NCBI GenBank assembly: GCA_027886175.1
Contig: JAJNNQ010000075.1
Location: 32,518,501-32,582,500, forward strand
Direction: 5' to 3'
DNA: 64,000 nt
Origin: Phylloscopus collybita
Lineage: Eukaryota > Chordata > Aves > Passeriformes > Phylloscopidae
In this document: piece by piece, positions 47,701 to 62,130 of the stretch
Layout: every line of letters starts with the position of its first letter
How positions within the stretch are numbered: position 1 is the first letter of the stretch
The notes under the pieces: generated by a model
Database searches by the model: none
Told to the model about the DNA's origin: nothing
The model's input: the letters and a program-made list of their open reading frames with translations, nothing else
Position numbers and translations under genes: made by a program

Positions 47701-50700
47701 GTCCCTGATACTGTAGTTGATACATAGCCAGCTCTGTATTTTGCTGGTATCTGCTTTTCCTTTTGTAACTCAGCAGGGTCTATTGCTTCCTCCAAGTCCC
47801 GCCAAAATTTGACATAAATTTTCACACCCTTCCCTTTGTTTTAGTACTTGATACCCCCAATCATCTTCCCTGCTGATTCTCTTAAAGCACCATGAAAATT
47901 GATTTTGATCTCACTGTGAATCTGACCAAATAAGATTAACATTTGACAAAAAAACTCTTCTAGAAACAAAGCCCTAAAGACTAAATGTAATCATGCTCAT
48001 TCTGAGAGCTGCAGTCATTTGTCCTTGGCTTGTTTTTCCCAGAAATGACTAGCACAGACATATTTTTTCATAAGGGTAGTTGGCTCTGCTCTCACTTGGC
48101 TGGTCTTAGGAGATGATTTCAGTTACAATTTCATCTGCCAAGTCCCATATTCCCTTGTGACCTAGCTTGGATTTTAGTTTTCCAGCTAGACCACCTGCCT
48201 GGTGTTAATTAGTTATGGTTTCCTTTTCATATGCAAAACTGTTTTAACTTCATGAGCTGGCACAAATTTACCTGGGCTTCCCTCCTAGTCCTACTGTACA
48301 AGCAGCACTGCCCGCCTAGACCTGTCATCTGCACTATAAAATCAGCCAGCCTCAATCAGATACAACAAATTGTTTAAAGGGAAGGGCTAGGAGAAGAAAA
48401 GGAGCAATTAAATTTCCTGCTTCCCACCTTGAGATTCTTGTGTTCTCTGGACTTAAAAATCCTTGTCTGACTGAGTTGCTGGTGTTTTTTTCTAAAGGTG
48501 CATGGCTTTAATCCCAAGCTGGAGAGGTAAAATGTCTTCAATAAGTACTAGAAGTCCATGTGCCCACCTATTTATAGTCAAGATATACAACTCTGGCAGG
48601 GCTGCTTCTTCACACCCAGACTAATTACTGTGTGCTTGTTACTAAATCAGGCTGGACTGGTATCCTGTTACTATGGTAGGTACTCCAAGTAACCTCTGTG
48701 CAACCTACTCGTCTGCTCCCATTGCAACTGGGGTTATGGAAATTATTGCAAGCACACATCACAAGAAGTTGCACAGCACTGAGGCTGGCCACCAGCCTGG
48801 TCCTCATAGCAATGCCACGTTAGCCTACAGTATTCTGGGCTACCTCTGGTCTGAATAAATAGCTGGACTCCTCTTTGCTACCTTTTTTTTTTTTTTTCAC
48901 AGAGGTATTCTATCTGCAATCTCTTCATAGCAACCTTGTGCCTTTGGTCCTGACTAACAGGCTTCCTCGTAGGCAATACAGACTTTTTTTTTTTCCCTGG
49001 ATCTTATTTCTCCACTTGCGGGGACTCAAGATTTACAGTTCACTTTTTTGAGGCTTGTCATTGTTGATTAATGATGATAAAAGTGCTAAATAATGTTTAT
49101 CTTTTCAAATCTTCAGTCAGCTTTTTCAGATGCTATTCTAATCCACCCTAGCACAAGATGCCCAGTTCTTGGTCTGAGCTGTATTACTTAGTTACTGCAG
49201 TGAGTGCTTTGTTACCCTGATTCTGCTGGAGCTGTCACCACATCCAGAGCTTGATGTGAATAAATCAACAACAAAGCTCTTTTATTTTCCTGGGAATCCC
49301 TTTGTGTCATGGCAAAGTTCCTGTTAACACTTCATAGTGTTATGAAGCAACAGTGAAGACAACCAAGCCCTGCATTGAAAACAACATTGTCATTAAGGCA
49401 GTTTGGCACAAAGGCTGTCCAACACCAAATGATGCCATGTCAAATACTGACGCTGAATATGTGATCCATATGTTTGTGGTGGGCAAAACATGCAAAACCA
49501 TCTCTGTGTATAGTCTGCTTACATAAGTCTTTCTTCTGTCACTCAGTGTGTGTCATCTCTGCAAGATTTCATGGGTCAGTAGCTTTTAAACACAGAGGTA
49601 CTGCTAAGTTTCTCTAATAGGAATACAGACCACAGAATTTCACTGAATGACTCCAGACCCATTACATCTAACTGAAACAGCATCTATTTCTGAAAAAGAT
49701 ATAAAAACCCTCATGTAAGGAGTAAAGGTAGGATTCTATTTAGCTATGTAAAAGTCAGGTACTTAACAACCTCAAGGTACATTCAGAAGCCTTTCATTTC
49801 AAGACCACTCTTTGAGGTGTCTTTAGTGTTGTTTGGCTCTCAAATGAAACCTAAGCTAGGTTGGGTCAGAGATGTAACTTTCAGATGGTAAAAATAAGTG
49901 ATACAAACGTTCTCTCTTTTCATCAATGACAAATGTATCAACTTTTCTGGGTTTTTTTCATTTAAGGTGTGAATGGCATGTGCAAGTTTTGATTCAGACA
50001 TGTCTGCTGTCATCTGTATGTTTCTTGTCCCTAAGCTGTGCTGTTTTAAAGATGCTGAGTTGGATGGTAACATTGGTGCTGTCGTCAGTCTTCTGAGATG
50101 AGTGACATGAGGCACTGGCTGGTGCCTTTTCCTGTTTCTACACCATGTAGGTTAGATCAGGAGTAACTGTACAAGTAGCCAGAAACCAAATATTTCATTG
50201 TGGATAGAGAGAGTGGCTATACTAAAAAAAGGCCTAATGTTTGAAATTGGGCTGAACTGGTCTTCTTTCTCCTCAGACACTTTTCAGAATGTAACATAAG
50301 ACCATCCTGCGAAGATTCAACTTCGGTGATGCCAGACAGCTCCAAACTTACTTTAGGCTTCAGCCCAGAGTTGTAGTGAGGATGGAACTGATCTCAAGTG
50401 TATGAGTTACACTGCTGAGAACTACTGTCACAGAATTACTTACTTGGTTAAGTGTCTTTGTATATCAAAGTTTTTGTGGACTCATTATCAGTTTCTTTGA
50501 AATGAGAGAGGTACCTTAAAGGTCCTTCAAATACCAAAGAGGTAGATGACCCTTAATACCACTCAAATTGTATCTGAACTAATAACACAATCATGCTTGG
50601 AACAACTTTCTGGCAACGAGCACAGCTGGTACTTGGGTTCACATTGTCACACTCTTGTCCTTCAAAGCAAGGTCCCTGCATTCAGATTGCCCCTGGGAAG

Positions 50701-53700
50701 GCTTTCCATCCGTTTTTCACCCTCAGATCATGCCTGGATATTTAGTGTGAGCCAAAACCATCCTTGGGACCTTTTTTAAAATTTAGAAGTAGGTGCAATT
50801 GAAGCACAGTGCCTGGGAACATTCCTTGACCCTTTTTAATTTATTAGAATGGTCGTAGCCTCACAGAGACTGAACACTCCTCTAAGGTTTCTTACACAAG
50901 CATGCACAAAGGCAGGAGAAAATTAAGAGGCAAATAGTTAGGAAAACAATCACTTTGTGCTTTCTACAAAAGCCACATATACTTTACTGTGATAATCTGG
51001 TCAAAAGGAAATAGACTTTCACTAGGCTGTTAAAATGCTAAAGATTTCAGACCATGAGGATCCCTATGTCCCAAATCCAAATCTTTATCCAAGAAATACT
51101 TAGAAGCTTTAACTTCTTTTGAAAATTGAAATGCTAATATCTGTTATAAAATATTATTTTGTGCATTTAAAAATAAATAAATCATGTTTTATAAACATGA
51201 ATGGGAGAAGGACAAATAAATGACCTCAAGACAGAACATTCCTTCAGAAGTCTAATTCAGCTTGAAAGATTAAATGTGGAAAAAAAAAAAAATTCCTAGC
51301 AGCTGTAAGCTTCTGTTAAATCAGCAGTGTTACTGTCCTTATCACATAGCACTGACAAGCCATCTATTTCCACTGGGTTCAGACTGTACAGTCATGAAGA
51401 AAGACCATTTGCACTGAAGAGCCCCTGTTTGAAACAGATCAAATACAGCATCTTTATCTAAAGGTAGCAAACCACTGCAAACAACTTACTAAATGATATA
51501 CTGTAAGCCAAATTCCACTCTGTGAAATGTCTACAACTTAATAACTTTGCAGAGCATCTTAGCAGAATATGGCCCGTTTCAGCACATGCTATAATTTTTG
51601 AATTTTCACAGAAATTGTGTGTCCCTGCTCTAAAACCGTGGCAGTCTCTTACTTTCTACATCAATGCTCTCACTACGCTTTCAGGCTGTGTAAATAAATT
51701 GCTGATGTGCAAGATACAGATGCAGCCCTTCTACTGCTGGAACTGAGGCCGTTGCCTGAAACTTCCCGCTTTCCTCAATTATGTGTACTTTGGTGAAACC
51801 AGATACATTCATCTCTGCATGCTTTAAGAGTACCAGTTCTTTTGAAAACTTTTCAGAAAAAGACATCAGAGCTGATGTACCTTACAGTATATGACTCTAT
51901 TGAGAATAAGTGAGGGGGGAGCAAACTGAAAGAAGGGGAAGAAGAATAGCTGAGAGCCCCAGCAACAGCACAGAGCTGCAGGAAGTGGCTAATGAAACTG
52001 GATCCCACAGCAGCTGTGTGTCTAGGAGAGATTTCACTGGACTGTCAAGAGGATAACAGGAGGATGTACAGCCTGGCATGCACATTACAGTTTGCAATTA
52101 AAAAACAGTTACGAGACTTTTTTAAAAAGGCTATTTCACAGAAAAAAAAAATAAAATAAATAAGGAGTGTTTGAAAAAAGTAAGCATATGCTTTAAAATC
52201 GCTTAGTCGTGTAGGGCATTTTCAAGAAAGATTTTGTTGTATGGATTTTTCCCTTGCAATATTCATGCTGACAGAAAAGGTGTTCATCTGGTCCAGTTGA
52301 ATTATTAGAAATGTAGTTGCATTGTTTTACCAGCTAAAATGAAAGAAGTGATTTCTGAAGTTCCAGAAGTGGTACAAAATTGAAACAACCTAAGTAGTGC
52401 TGAGATATGCTTCAGAATTGAATGTGAGGAACTCTTAACTTATTTCTTAAATTCACCAGTTCTTGAGAAGTTACCAAACTATCACATGAACAGGACAGGC
52501 TTTGAAATGCTTTCCAGGTCTGTGGGTTGAAAGGAAGGAATTTTTCACAAAGAAGAGTAAAATGAAACCTGTAGTGTGAGGAGGAACCATCCCACTTTCT
52601 AATTCATCATACATAAAAGCCAAGCGCCAGCCACAAATTGAGCTGGGGTTACTGTGGGTCTTTAATAAATGACAGCCTTTCCAGGCCAGAGCCTTTGTCA
52701 AAGACTATCTGGAGTCTCCTTTGAGAGGGACAGCGAGTAAGATCGTGCACATTTCATTACTGCATAGGTAACTTGTGTGATACAGTCTTATGTTTTGACT
52801 GGCTAATTGATACTGCTGTGGATGCAGCCCTGCTTGAATGGAGTTCTGGTATAAGAATTTGCTAAAATTTTTCATAAAGGCAGGTTTTTCAGCATGAGCT
52901 GAGGTTCCTGCTGTTACAGCTACTTGCTATTATTCTCCAAGCTATCCATTTTAAAGCCAGTGTTGCCACGTCTTTACCATATTTATCCCTTAAAAATGCA
53001 CTTAATTTCCCTGGATTTTAACTATTTGAGGTTTCCAAGGTAGTCTATTCTACACATCTGCAATATGGCATCTTGACTCTGAGCACAGGATTAATGGCTA
53101 TGATGGGAATGGCAAACATGTCAGGGAGCACGATAGGCAGAAAACTTCCTGTCCTGCTGCAGGTTTGAGATGAGTAATAGTTGCTAAGACTCATATCAAG
53201 AAGGAAGACACATCTTAGATGAAGCTCTTGCAGCATTCATTGATGTTACTAAAATCTGGACAAGTAAATATCATGAAAGCTTTCTTCAACCCCTGGAAGT
53301 TCTAGACCAATCCATATAGCCTGGTTGTCCTTATCTGTAGCTTTTACCATCCACCAGGGAGACAGACTCAGATGAGTTGCTCTGAAATCATCTAAGACAA
53401 GAAATTCCCTCTGGAGGTGCTTGCCTCTTTTCTAGACATCAGCAGGATCTTAGCTCACCAGCTAGGACAAGCTTATGATTTTTAGCTAGATAGAAGTATG
53501 TGAAATGATTCTGGTACAGCTAAATCCATCAAGTTCATTGTTGCAACAAGCCAAGACAATTATGGTAGGCAAATTAAGTCAACTGCTGTCGATGCCCAGC
53601 TGCTTACTCCTACCCACCTCCCCGAGGCTATTGCCTCATTGGTTCTGATTGTGTAAATAATTGTCAATGAACTCTGGGTTTGTGAATGAACCAGGAGGAA

Positions 53701-55469
53701 AAAATGGCAGAACGGATAATTCTGGGGTGGAAACCAACAAATGGGAATTGGCAGCAGCTGGACTGTATCATCTGTCCACAACTAAAGTTTTAATTATGTG
53801 GTCTTGAGCCTCAGCCCTGCATGGCAGATTCTGTATTATTATTAAAGTTGTGTTACCTAAGGAAAGGGGAAAGAGTGTTTCTCCCCTGTATGTAAGAACA
53901 GGAGAAGCAGAGACAGCCCATGGTAACTTCTCAGGCTGGCAGATCTGTGAAGGTTCTTCAATGGCAAATCTGAGAAATCAGCTGCTTTGCCAGTGTGACA
54001 ATTCAGCACCACATAGTAATAAAAAGGGAGTTTTAAAACTATTTTAGCTCAGAGATCCTCTCAGTTAGTTATACTGTGACAGATTTACAGAAATACCTTC
54101 CTGTCATCTGCAGAGAAAATGCTCAGTGGTAGGTCATGAAAGAAAAGCAGCATGTGTGTATATTCAGTTCCAGCTGAACAGCTCTTATTTTTTCACTATT
54201 TTTTTTTAATACACAAGATGCTACAAACAATATTCTGATGATATTATGTTGCTCCTGGTCCCCTGAATCCCTAGTGGGTTAAAAGCTGCAAGCTCTGTGT
54301 GTACTCACATCCCCTGGAAGAACTACAGTAATATGCAAATGGAACATGTCATCACTAATTCCTGGGAAAGACAGAGAAAATATACAAAAAGTTTAATGAA
54401 CGGAAGAAGAAAGAGAAGTGGTAACTGACGTTTCTAGCTAGGGAATATGACAATCAGCAGCAGGGCTACCAGCCAAATCCTCTTATAGGCCCAAAAATGC
54501 TAAAAGCTTTAGCTGAGTGTAAACAAATGCCATGTTCGGTGAAAAGCAGTCTTGAGGGACAGATCTGTTAACCATCAGTGGGCATGTTTCATCTCACCGC
54601 TCCTTCCAGGCAGTTAAAGGGAGCTTTGTGTACCTGCCTACAGACAGGAGCTGCAGCTCTGTGACGCAGGAAACCATTGCCTTCCCCTCAGGCCTAAAAG
54701 GGAAGACTATAGCTACTGCCTACATATATAAAATATAATACAGACCATTTATAAACACAGAACTCTTCAAACGCCTTCCCTTAGGCTACCACTTTTAAAT
54801 TTAAACACAAAGAGAACAAGGGAGATGTCAAATTCAGGTGAAAACTGAGGATAGATTTACTTTTTTAATTCAGTGTATAAAGTGAACCCGTCTTGTTACA
54901 TTAGCCTGCAATAGCATGAAGTATTGCTTGTTGCTTAAAAAAATTAACGCATGCCTTAAAAACAAGTGCAAGGTGAAGCAGAAGCCCAGGAAAGCATTTA
55001 ACTTCGGTTTCACCCCCAGCCCAGGAGCAGTCCCACTGCAGGCAACAGCAGTGCTCATGTACTTGATGTCCTGCCCGTGCTTTGATGTACCTTTGCCTTG
55101 GGCCTCAGTGGCCTTCAGCCATGAGAGAAGCCAGACTTTCCCCCCTTGGAGTGATTATGTTCTTCATGCCTGCACACACCAAAAGCCAAGTCATTCAGAT
55201 CACCTGGAGTTCCCAAAATGTTTATTGAAATGCCACTTTTTTACAGTCAGGGAGCTGTTCAGCTGGTGAATCAAAACATCTCAAAGCAGATACTTAACTG
55301 CTTTGGTTGATTTAAACAGCTTTTGTAGATTTCTTCGGAGTTATTTAACTTGAAGCAAATATTTACAGAAAGAGACAGCAAAGTCTGTCTACACCATTTT
55401 GGGGGAGAACATTGGGTTTTCGTTCTCTACCGCTAGCTCAGAGGAGGCCTAGCAAGGTGTCCGTCACTT

Positions 55470-55800
55470 CTCCCAAATGGCAAGCAACAGGATGAGAAGA
55501 AGCAGCCTCAAACTGCACCAGGGGATATTTAAATGGGATAATAAGAAAATTTTCTCACCTAAAGACTTGATAAGTGTTGGAATAGGCTGGCCAGAGAAGT
55601 AGTTGAATTGCTGTCCCTGGAAGTATTTAAAAGACATGTAGATGTGACAGTTGGGGACGTGGTTAAGTGGTGGACTTGTCACTGCTGGGTGAACAGTTGG
55701 AATCTATGGTATTGGAGCTCTTTCTAAACTTAAAATTTAGCCTATTGTTCTATGACTTGGTGATCTCTACACTGGTCTCTTCCAACTTCATCTGCTCTGT
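55470..55800 (+). mobile_element. CR1 LINE 3' fragment, older subfamily
   Basis: The sequence carries diverged CR1 3' blocks: AGAAGCAGCCTCAAACTGCA, GGAATAGGCTGGCCAGAGAA, CTGTCCCTGGAAGTATTTAA, AAGACATGTAGATGTG and AAGTGGTGGACTTGTCA. It ends with TGGTGATCT and GGTCTCTTCCAACTTCATCT. The composition suggests an older CR1 subfamily than the other two copies. The edges are approximate. Confidence 0.8.
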
Positions 55801-58800
55801 GTACATTTAAAAGAAAAATCTACAAGAAGATAAAACAACGTTGAGAACCTCTCACAAGGAATTAATTGCTCAGACTGTGCTTGTTGTACGAGGAGGTCTC
55901 CCTGCTGCAGTAATAGCACCCTGGGTTCAGCCCACCATCACAGAGCACTGTCACATCAGTGAGGATCTGTGCAGCCACAGTGGCCAAGCAATGGGGGGTG
56001 CTGACCAGAGTCTGCTCAAGCATTCCTTCAAACCAGTTCCAGGGATAGCAGAATCCCTGGAATTCTGCTAAACACTAAACTTGACTGGAAGCTGTGGCAC
56101 TTGCTTTATTTGCCTATCACAGTGGTAAATCTGTGGTTAACCTACCGATGGCCTGTGGTTCAATACATTAAAATTGTTATAATTCAACGAACAAACTCCC
56201 AAAAAATGTTTTCAGCAAGAAAAAGATGTGAAGATGTGTTTGAAAAGCAACACAAATCATACAGTTAGGTCAAATCAATTTAAGTTTCTGGGACTGTTTG
56301 GCAGTAGTTTGAGTGGAGCTCTCTGATAGCTGTGCTTTTTTTTATCCAACAGTGTTTTTGAGGATCCTGCAGATCAGGAGTATTTGCAAATACAGGTATT
56401 TGCGAATTTATTCTTTTCTTGATGATTTCTCAGTGCTAAAAGGTTAGCCTTGCTAGTTCTTCTCTACAGTAGAAAATTTTCTTGCGATACCTAAAGGTAG
56501 CACATTAATGACTACTGACACAATCTGAGTCCTGAAACACAATCTCTGCAGAGATTCACATGGCTTCAGGCTTTTATTTTCCTATCTGAAGAAATGATTT
56601 CATGTTTCTTAATCTCAGGCTCCCCAGGCTATAGTGATATATGTGTGGGTTACCCATAAGGCCTAAGAAGTAGCCCAGATGGATGAATTTAAATTAAACC
56701 ATCAGTGATGGTCAGTGTCTCCCAGATCTTTGACTTTGCTGCTGGCCTGAGCTGTGTAGTTGGCAGTGGCTGGGTGAGATTCCCAGGGTGCATGTCCACC
56801 CTGACCACATGCTGCCCCTTGTCTTCCCACAGCATGACCTGTCTTTGCTACCTTTCCTGGGACAGCAGATGTGGTGAGCCATTGCTGCTTCTTGCCAGGA
56901 AAAAAAAATGCAATGTCTGCCTGGCTCAGACTGCCTAGAATGGGCATAGTTTGTCCTGCTGAGCATCCTTCAGGAGAATTGTTCTCGACCTCTGTTATAA
57001 AAATGAAAATAAAACCTCAACCTCGCTCCTCTCACCTCCACCCAAAACCTGAGAAGCACTACTAACAGGCATTTTGTTACTTGTGAACTTGTCTTCCTTG
57101 ACTGCCTGTCAGAATGTCTCATCTCTGGCAAAAGTATTCACAGATCAGAAACATAAACTTGAGCCAAATGTATTCACTTTAAGAGTGATGTCTATACTCA
57201 GAAGTAACTCAGTTTTAAAGTGTTATCACCCGTAAACATACAGTTGCATTGATGAGATGTAAATCTATGTCAGGAATGAATTACACTTTGGATTGGTTGC
57301 TACCTTCATTATATCCACCAAATCATCTTTCCTAAAACTCCTTCTTAACAATTGGAACCACACTGAGAAATGTAAAATTTTGCACCTTTTTCATGTACAA
57401 AAACTAAGTGGCCAAAAGATGTATCTCTCCTTTCTCCTTCAGAGATGAACTTGCCTTGCAGAGCTAGACAGAGAAAAGTCCTCTTGGCCCGCTGGTTATC
57501 TGGCATAACCCTGTGCATGAGGTGTCACAAAATTGACTGGGGCAGTTTATGGAATGGCAGGATGGGGAGCAAGATATAAGTGTCTTCCAAAATCAGTGAA
57601 ACTATGACTAGTCCAAGAAATCACACAAAAAGGCATCTACCTTCTTTTTCTTACCATAAACTGTTATGAATGCACAGCCCACTGGCTGCAGACATTCCAG
57701 TGAGACTAAAGAGTTTAAGTTAGCTAAAATACAGGTCAGGAAAAGATTTGTACTAAAGTCTTAGGTTGCACATTGATTTTTATTATTTTTTCCTCGTCAC
57801 TTCAGGTTTTTTAGGAACTTTACCTGTATCAAAGAGAAAACAGGCCAGATAATAGCAAAATATCTTTCTAAATGGGTTGTATAAGTAATCATATACCATA
57901 GGATTTTCCCCTCCCTCTGCCTGGAAATGGGGATTTTTTTTCATTGGCTTCTTTTGATGTCATATTCCTGCCACCATCTGAGCCATATCAATAGTGTGAT
58001 TAATGTCACATTTTTTCTTTCCTGTGTAAAAGTCTGGGAATTATAGAACCTTAATATAAATTGTATTGCATTAGAATAATTGCTAGGGAATGTAGGACTG
58101 CACTAACACAAACACTTCCTACCTACTCAAGGAATGGAAAATCAGCAAGAGACAAACAGCCACTGTAGTCCAAGTTACTAAGTGATCCCAAAAAGAAGCA
58201 GGTTTTTCTCAGGAAAGCTCTACTTTAAGCTGTAAAAGCAAGGAAGAGGTCAAGGAAAACAAAATATGTACTGGCAAATGGTCATGAAAGGTGTACAAGT
58301 AGGTACTGGCTTTGTTCTTCAAACTTTCCAAGTACCTGATACTTTAAATGGTCACTCTTGGAATGTATTATTAAATTATAAATATGTATTTAACAAACAG
58401 AATAAGTCTTTGAATGTTTCAGTCAATTTCGTAGGGAAATGTCTAAGAGAGCATAGCCCAAAAGAAAGTACTTGCCCATTTTACAGCAATGGATGTGTGT
58501 GGATTCAAAATATAGCACTGAGGTAACACAACACCATGCAGTGCATGACTAGCAAAACCATAGACATACACTGCTACTGACATGGCTGAGGATATATATA
58601 GCAGAGCTCTAGAAGAGTAAATAAATGAAATCTGGATCTTAGGTCAATGGACCAATTAATTTTCCGTTCTGAGAATGTACAAGATAGGAAAGTATAATTA
58701 CTGTCTAAACAATAATTAATTTTACTGAGGTCTTTTCTCTTGTGGAATATTGCAATTGGAAAAAAAAAATTACCATTTCATTTTCATGCTTGAAAATGGA

Positions 58801-61800
58801 TATCTTTCTATACAAAAGTCCTTTGCTTAAGTAATGGATTACAAGGAGGGAAGTTCAGATTAATGGTATAAAGAATGAGCAAAATAAAATACAACTCTCC
58901 TTAAATGAAGATTAACTCTTGTCTTGGGTAAATTTGGGGAAAAAAAAGTAATGAAAGAGTTAAGAACAGAAGGAAAGTTGTCACTTTTTAATGAAATAAT
59001 TAGTAATTTCATATTACAATATTTGAGGCATGTTCCATGAATTTGAAAGAATTTAATAAGAGGTTTGTAAAAGCAAAGAAGGACATTTTTCAAATCTTCA
59101 ACTGGTAAGAAAACATGCTGGCATGAGACAAGCTTTGAGAAGAGGTACTGATAATCTGGCAGAAAAAAAAGTAATTTTTAAGAAACTTCAGAAAACAATG
59201 TCAGGGTAGTCCAGCTGCAGGAGTTTTTGTCACAGAAACCATCAAGTCGTGAGAGCTTTTCTTATAATTTGGGTTGTTCTTGCAGTTGCTGGAAATGGTG
59301 ATGGCTTTCTGACTTCTGAGAAACAAAACACTGCTGATTTTAGCTATTCCCTCTCATTACCTCCAACTTTTTTTTTCTTTTTTTCCCTGAAAGATTTTCC
59401 ATGATTCAGCCAGCTGAAAGGTGGAAAAAAGAAAAAGGCTTTCTTATGAATCCATAATGAGGAATCCATTGTGGATGCATGCCAGCCACTATCCCCATCC
59501 AATGGATATGTCTTTCCTCACCACAGGAGAGGAAGGCCAACTTTTATGGCCCTATTAAACACCTTCCATCTGGCCAGGACCTCTCTTCAGTGGCATGAGA
59601 GGAGGTAAACTCCAACAGAACCTCATTGACAGGAGGTGGTGTCTGGTCCTCACAATTCCCTTGTGGAGGAAGCCATACATAGGATGCCTTAATTTTGATG
59701 GGAACCTAAAGGAAAGCAGTTCAATTAGGAACAGGTTGCCTCAGTCACACATGATTGTTCCCTCATCCTTTCCTTCCCAGCTACCTGAAAATAATTGTTC
59801 TGTACTGTCTATTCCTTCCCATCCCAGTGAAATGAGGGAACTGCAAAGCTAGAATTATTTTGAATTTAGGATTTATAAAGGCAAAACTGAAGACATTAAG
59901 TTTTATCAACAGCTGACACATGCAATATATTCCCTTTGTGTTACAGTATTTAAATACTTTATCTGCCAGAGCAATAAGGGATTCCCAAGACCTCAGTACT
60001 TTTCTCTGGTGGTCCTGTGAACTGGTGACTCCTGAGCCACTGTCAAGTGAGAGATTTTGATCAGATTATCTCAAAGGATGCCAGGAAGCATGATAAATGA
60101 AGGTAATTAGTCACTGTCCCTACAGGTCTGCCCGGCCTGTAAAGACAAGACAGTCTGCTCTTCTTGCAGGCAGGAAATCACAGGGTATCCCAACCCCGTG
60201 GAAGGAGGGCTCTGAATGCATCACCTACAAAATTAACATCATCAAGACAACACTGAGAAAGAAAGAAAGAGGGAGAAATTAAGAGAACTTTTTTAATGTC
60301 CTGATTTTTCCCTGATTTACAAAAGCAGCCACAAACATATTTTCAGCACAGTGAATTTAGATTTTTTTTCTAAATAATACCCACCTGTGACAGACTTTTC
60401 TGTACAGCATGAACAGAGGCAGCCAAAGCTGGAACCAGACCTGACCCGTGGGCTCAGACTGAGGGTACATCCAGCCTCCTTCAGAGCTCAGGGCTGCTCA
60501 GAGTGAGCCGTAGCTATATTATTACAGAGCGACTTACAAAGCCACTGCTGCTCTAAGACACATATCCCTGCAGTAATAAGCTTAGACATTTCCCATAGAT
60601 CAGGTTACAAGTGAGAATTGTACATGCATTTCTATATATTTAGATTCCTACTAACTAGGAGGTGAGTGTAAGCAGTAACCACTCTGCGGGGCCAGCTGTC
60701 CCTTTATGGTTATCAAGCCATAAAGTTCTCACATGAGAAAAGGTGTCAGTATACCTACAGACAGCAAATCATGCAGAGGTGTTGAAGAAGGTGAAGATTT
60801 ACTGCAGACATGTGCAACTGGGCATGAACTTGGCGGGAAGTCATTGATGCCATTGAAGGAAGAAGGATTTGTTTGTCTCACAGGCTGTGGTGTTTTACAC
60901 GTTTTCTGATATGATGTTCTGATTTCACTTTTTCATAGCAGAAAACCACATGTGAATCTTCTTAAAAACATGGTAAAAAAAATTGTTGTGTCTTAGAGGG
61001 GCAGGAGAGTTGCTGAGTGCTGGCTGCTGGCAAAACCATGCCAAAGGGATGGCATGGGGGGGAAGAGGAGAGGAATGTTTTGTCTGGGGATGGCCGTGGT
61101 TGCACAAAGAGCCTGCAGAGCAGAGCAGGTGCTGGTTTTTAGTCCCACTGCAGATGAATCATGGTTGCAAAGTGGCAGCAGTTTCCTTTCAGGCCTCTGA
61201 AGTGTGCAGGTAGAAGCACAACCTTTTGAACTTCTGGCATCAGAAGCCTCTCTGTATCCTAAATGAGGAGCCTTAGGCACCGTTACGAGATCAGATAAAG
61301 AAATTAAATTGTGGAGGGGCTGTCAGAGTCCAGAATTGAGATTGGTAGTTTATATATGTGGATATAGCAAGGAAGCAGGGCCAAATGTTGCTCTGTTGGT
61401 AATAGTGTAAATCCTTATGGACTCCCTGGAAGTCAGTGAATCTTGTTCCAGATTTGTGCAGGCTTGTCCCTCTATATTTGTTAATATACTTAATTAAATA
61501 TTGCTCTAAATTGAGTAGCATATTGTGCTGGAAAACTATAATCAAAGCTAGCCACAAAGTTACAGAAATACAGATACTAGGCACAGAATAAGCACAAATT
61601 GCCATTTTATTTTGTGGGAAATATGTTAAAAAGATTTTAACCCTTACATTTGCTCCACAGAATATAGAATTTTGCTGAAAAGAAAAGTGCTTGCTAGGAA
61701 TTATTGCAACTAATTATATTTAAATAGTATTTTTTCAGTGCAAATTGAAGACAATATATTTGTTTTAAAGTAAAGGTTTGAATTGCAGTTTCTTGATGTT

Positions 61801-62098
61801 ACCTAAAACAAGGTCTTGTTATAAATTCAAAATATTATAGTCATAATTAGGAACATAGCAATCTTCTGATAAAAATGTCCACCTCCTTGGTGGATCAAAC
61901 TATCAAAAGCCCAAAATGTTCAGCACTTTTCATACCATTACATTCTTCAGCTATTCTCACTTTTGGTCCAATAGTAACAAATAATGAGGTATCACTTAAT
62001 GAACCTGTTGTAAGAACCAAATTATCTTTCTGACATGAGCCAGAGAACTATATTGCAATTCACACACAGATAAAATTGTTAATAAACTTCCCCCCCCA

Positions 62099-62130
<32 letters not shown>

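Larger units (their letters stand above)
41121..55469. other. Intergenic, no gene seen
   Basis: Fourteen kilobases with no recognised coding region. The longest ORF (46390-46845, 151 codons) has no family motif and no supporting signals. The AT-rich block at 45540-45730 looks more constrained in style, with homeodomain-type TAAT cores, but this is impressionistic. Confidence 0.65.
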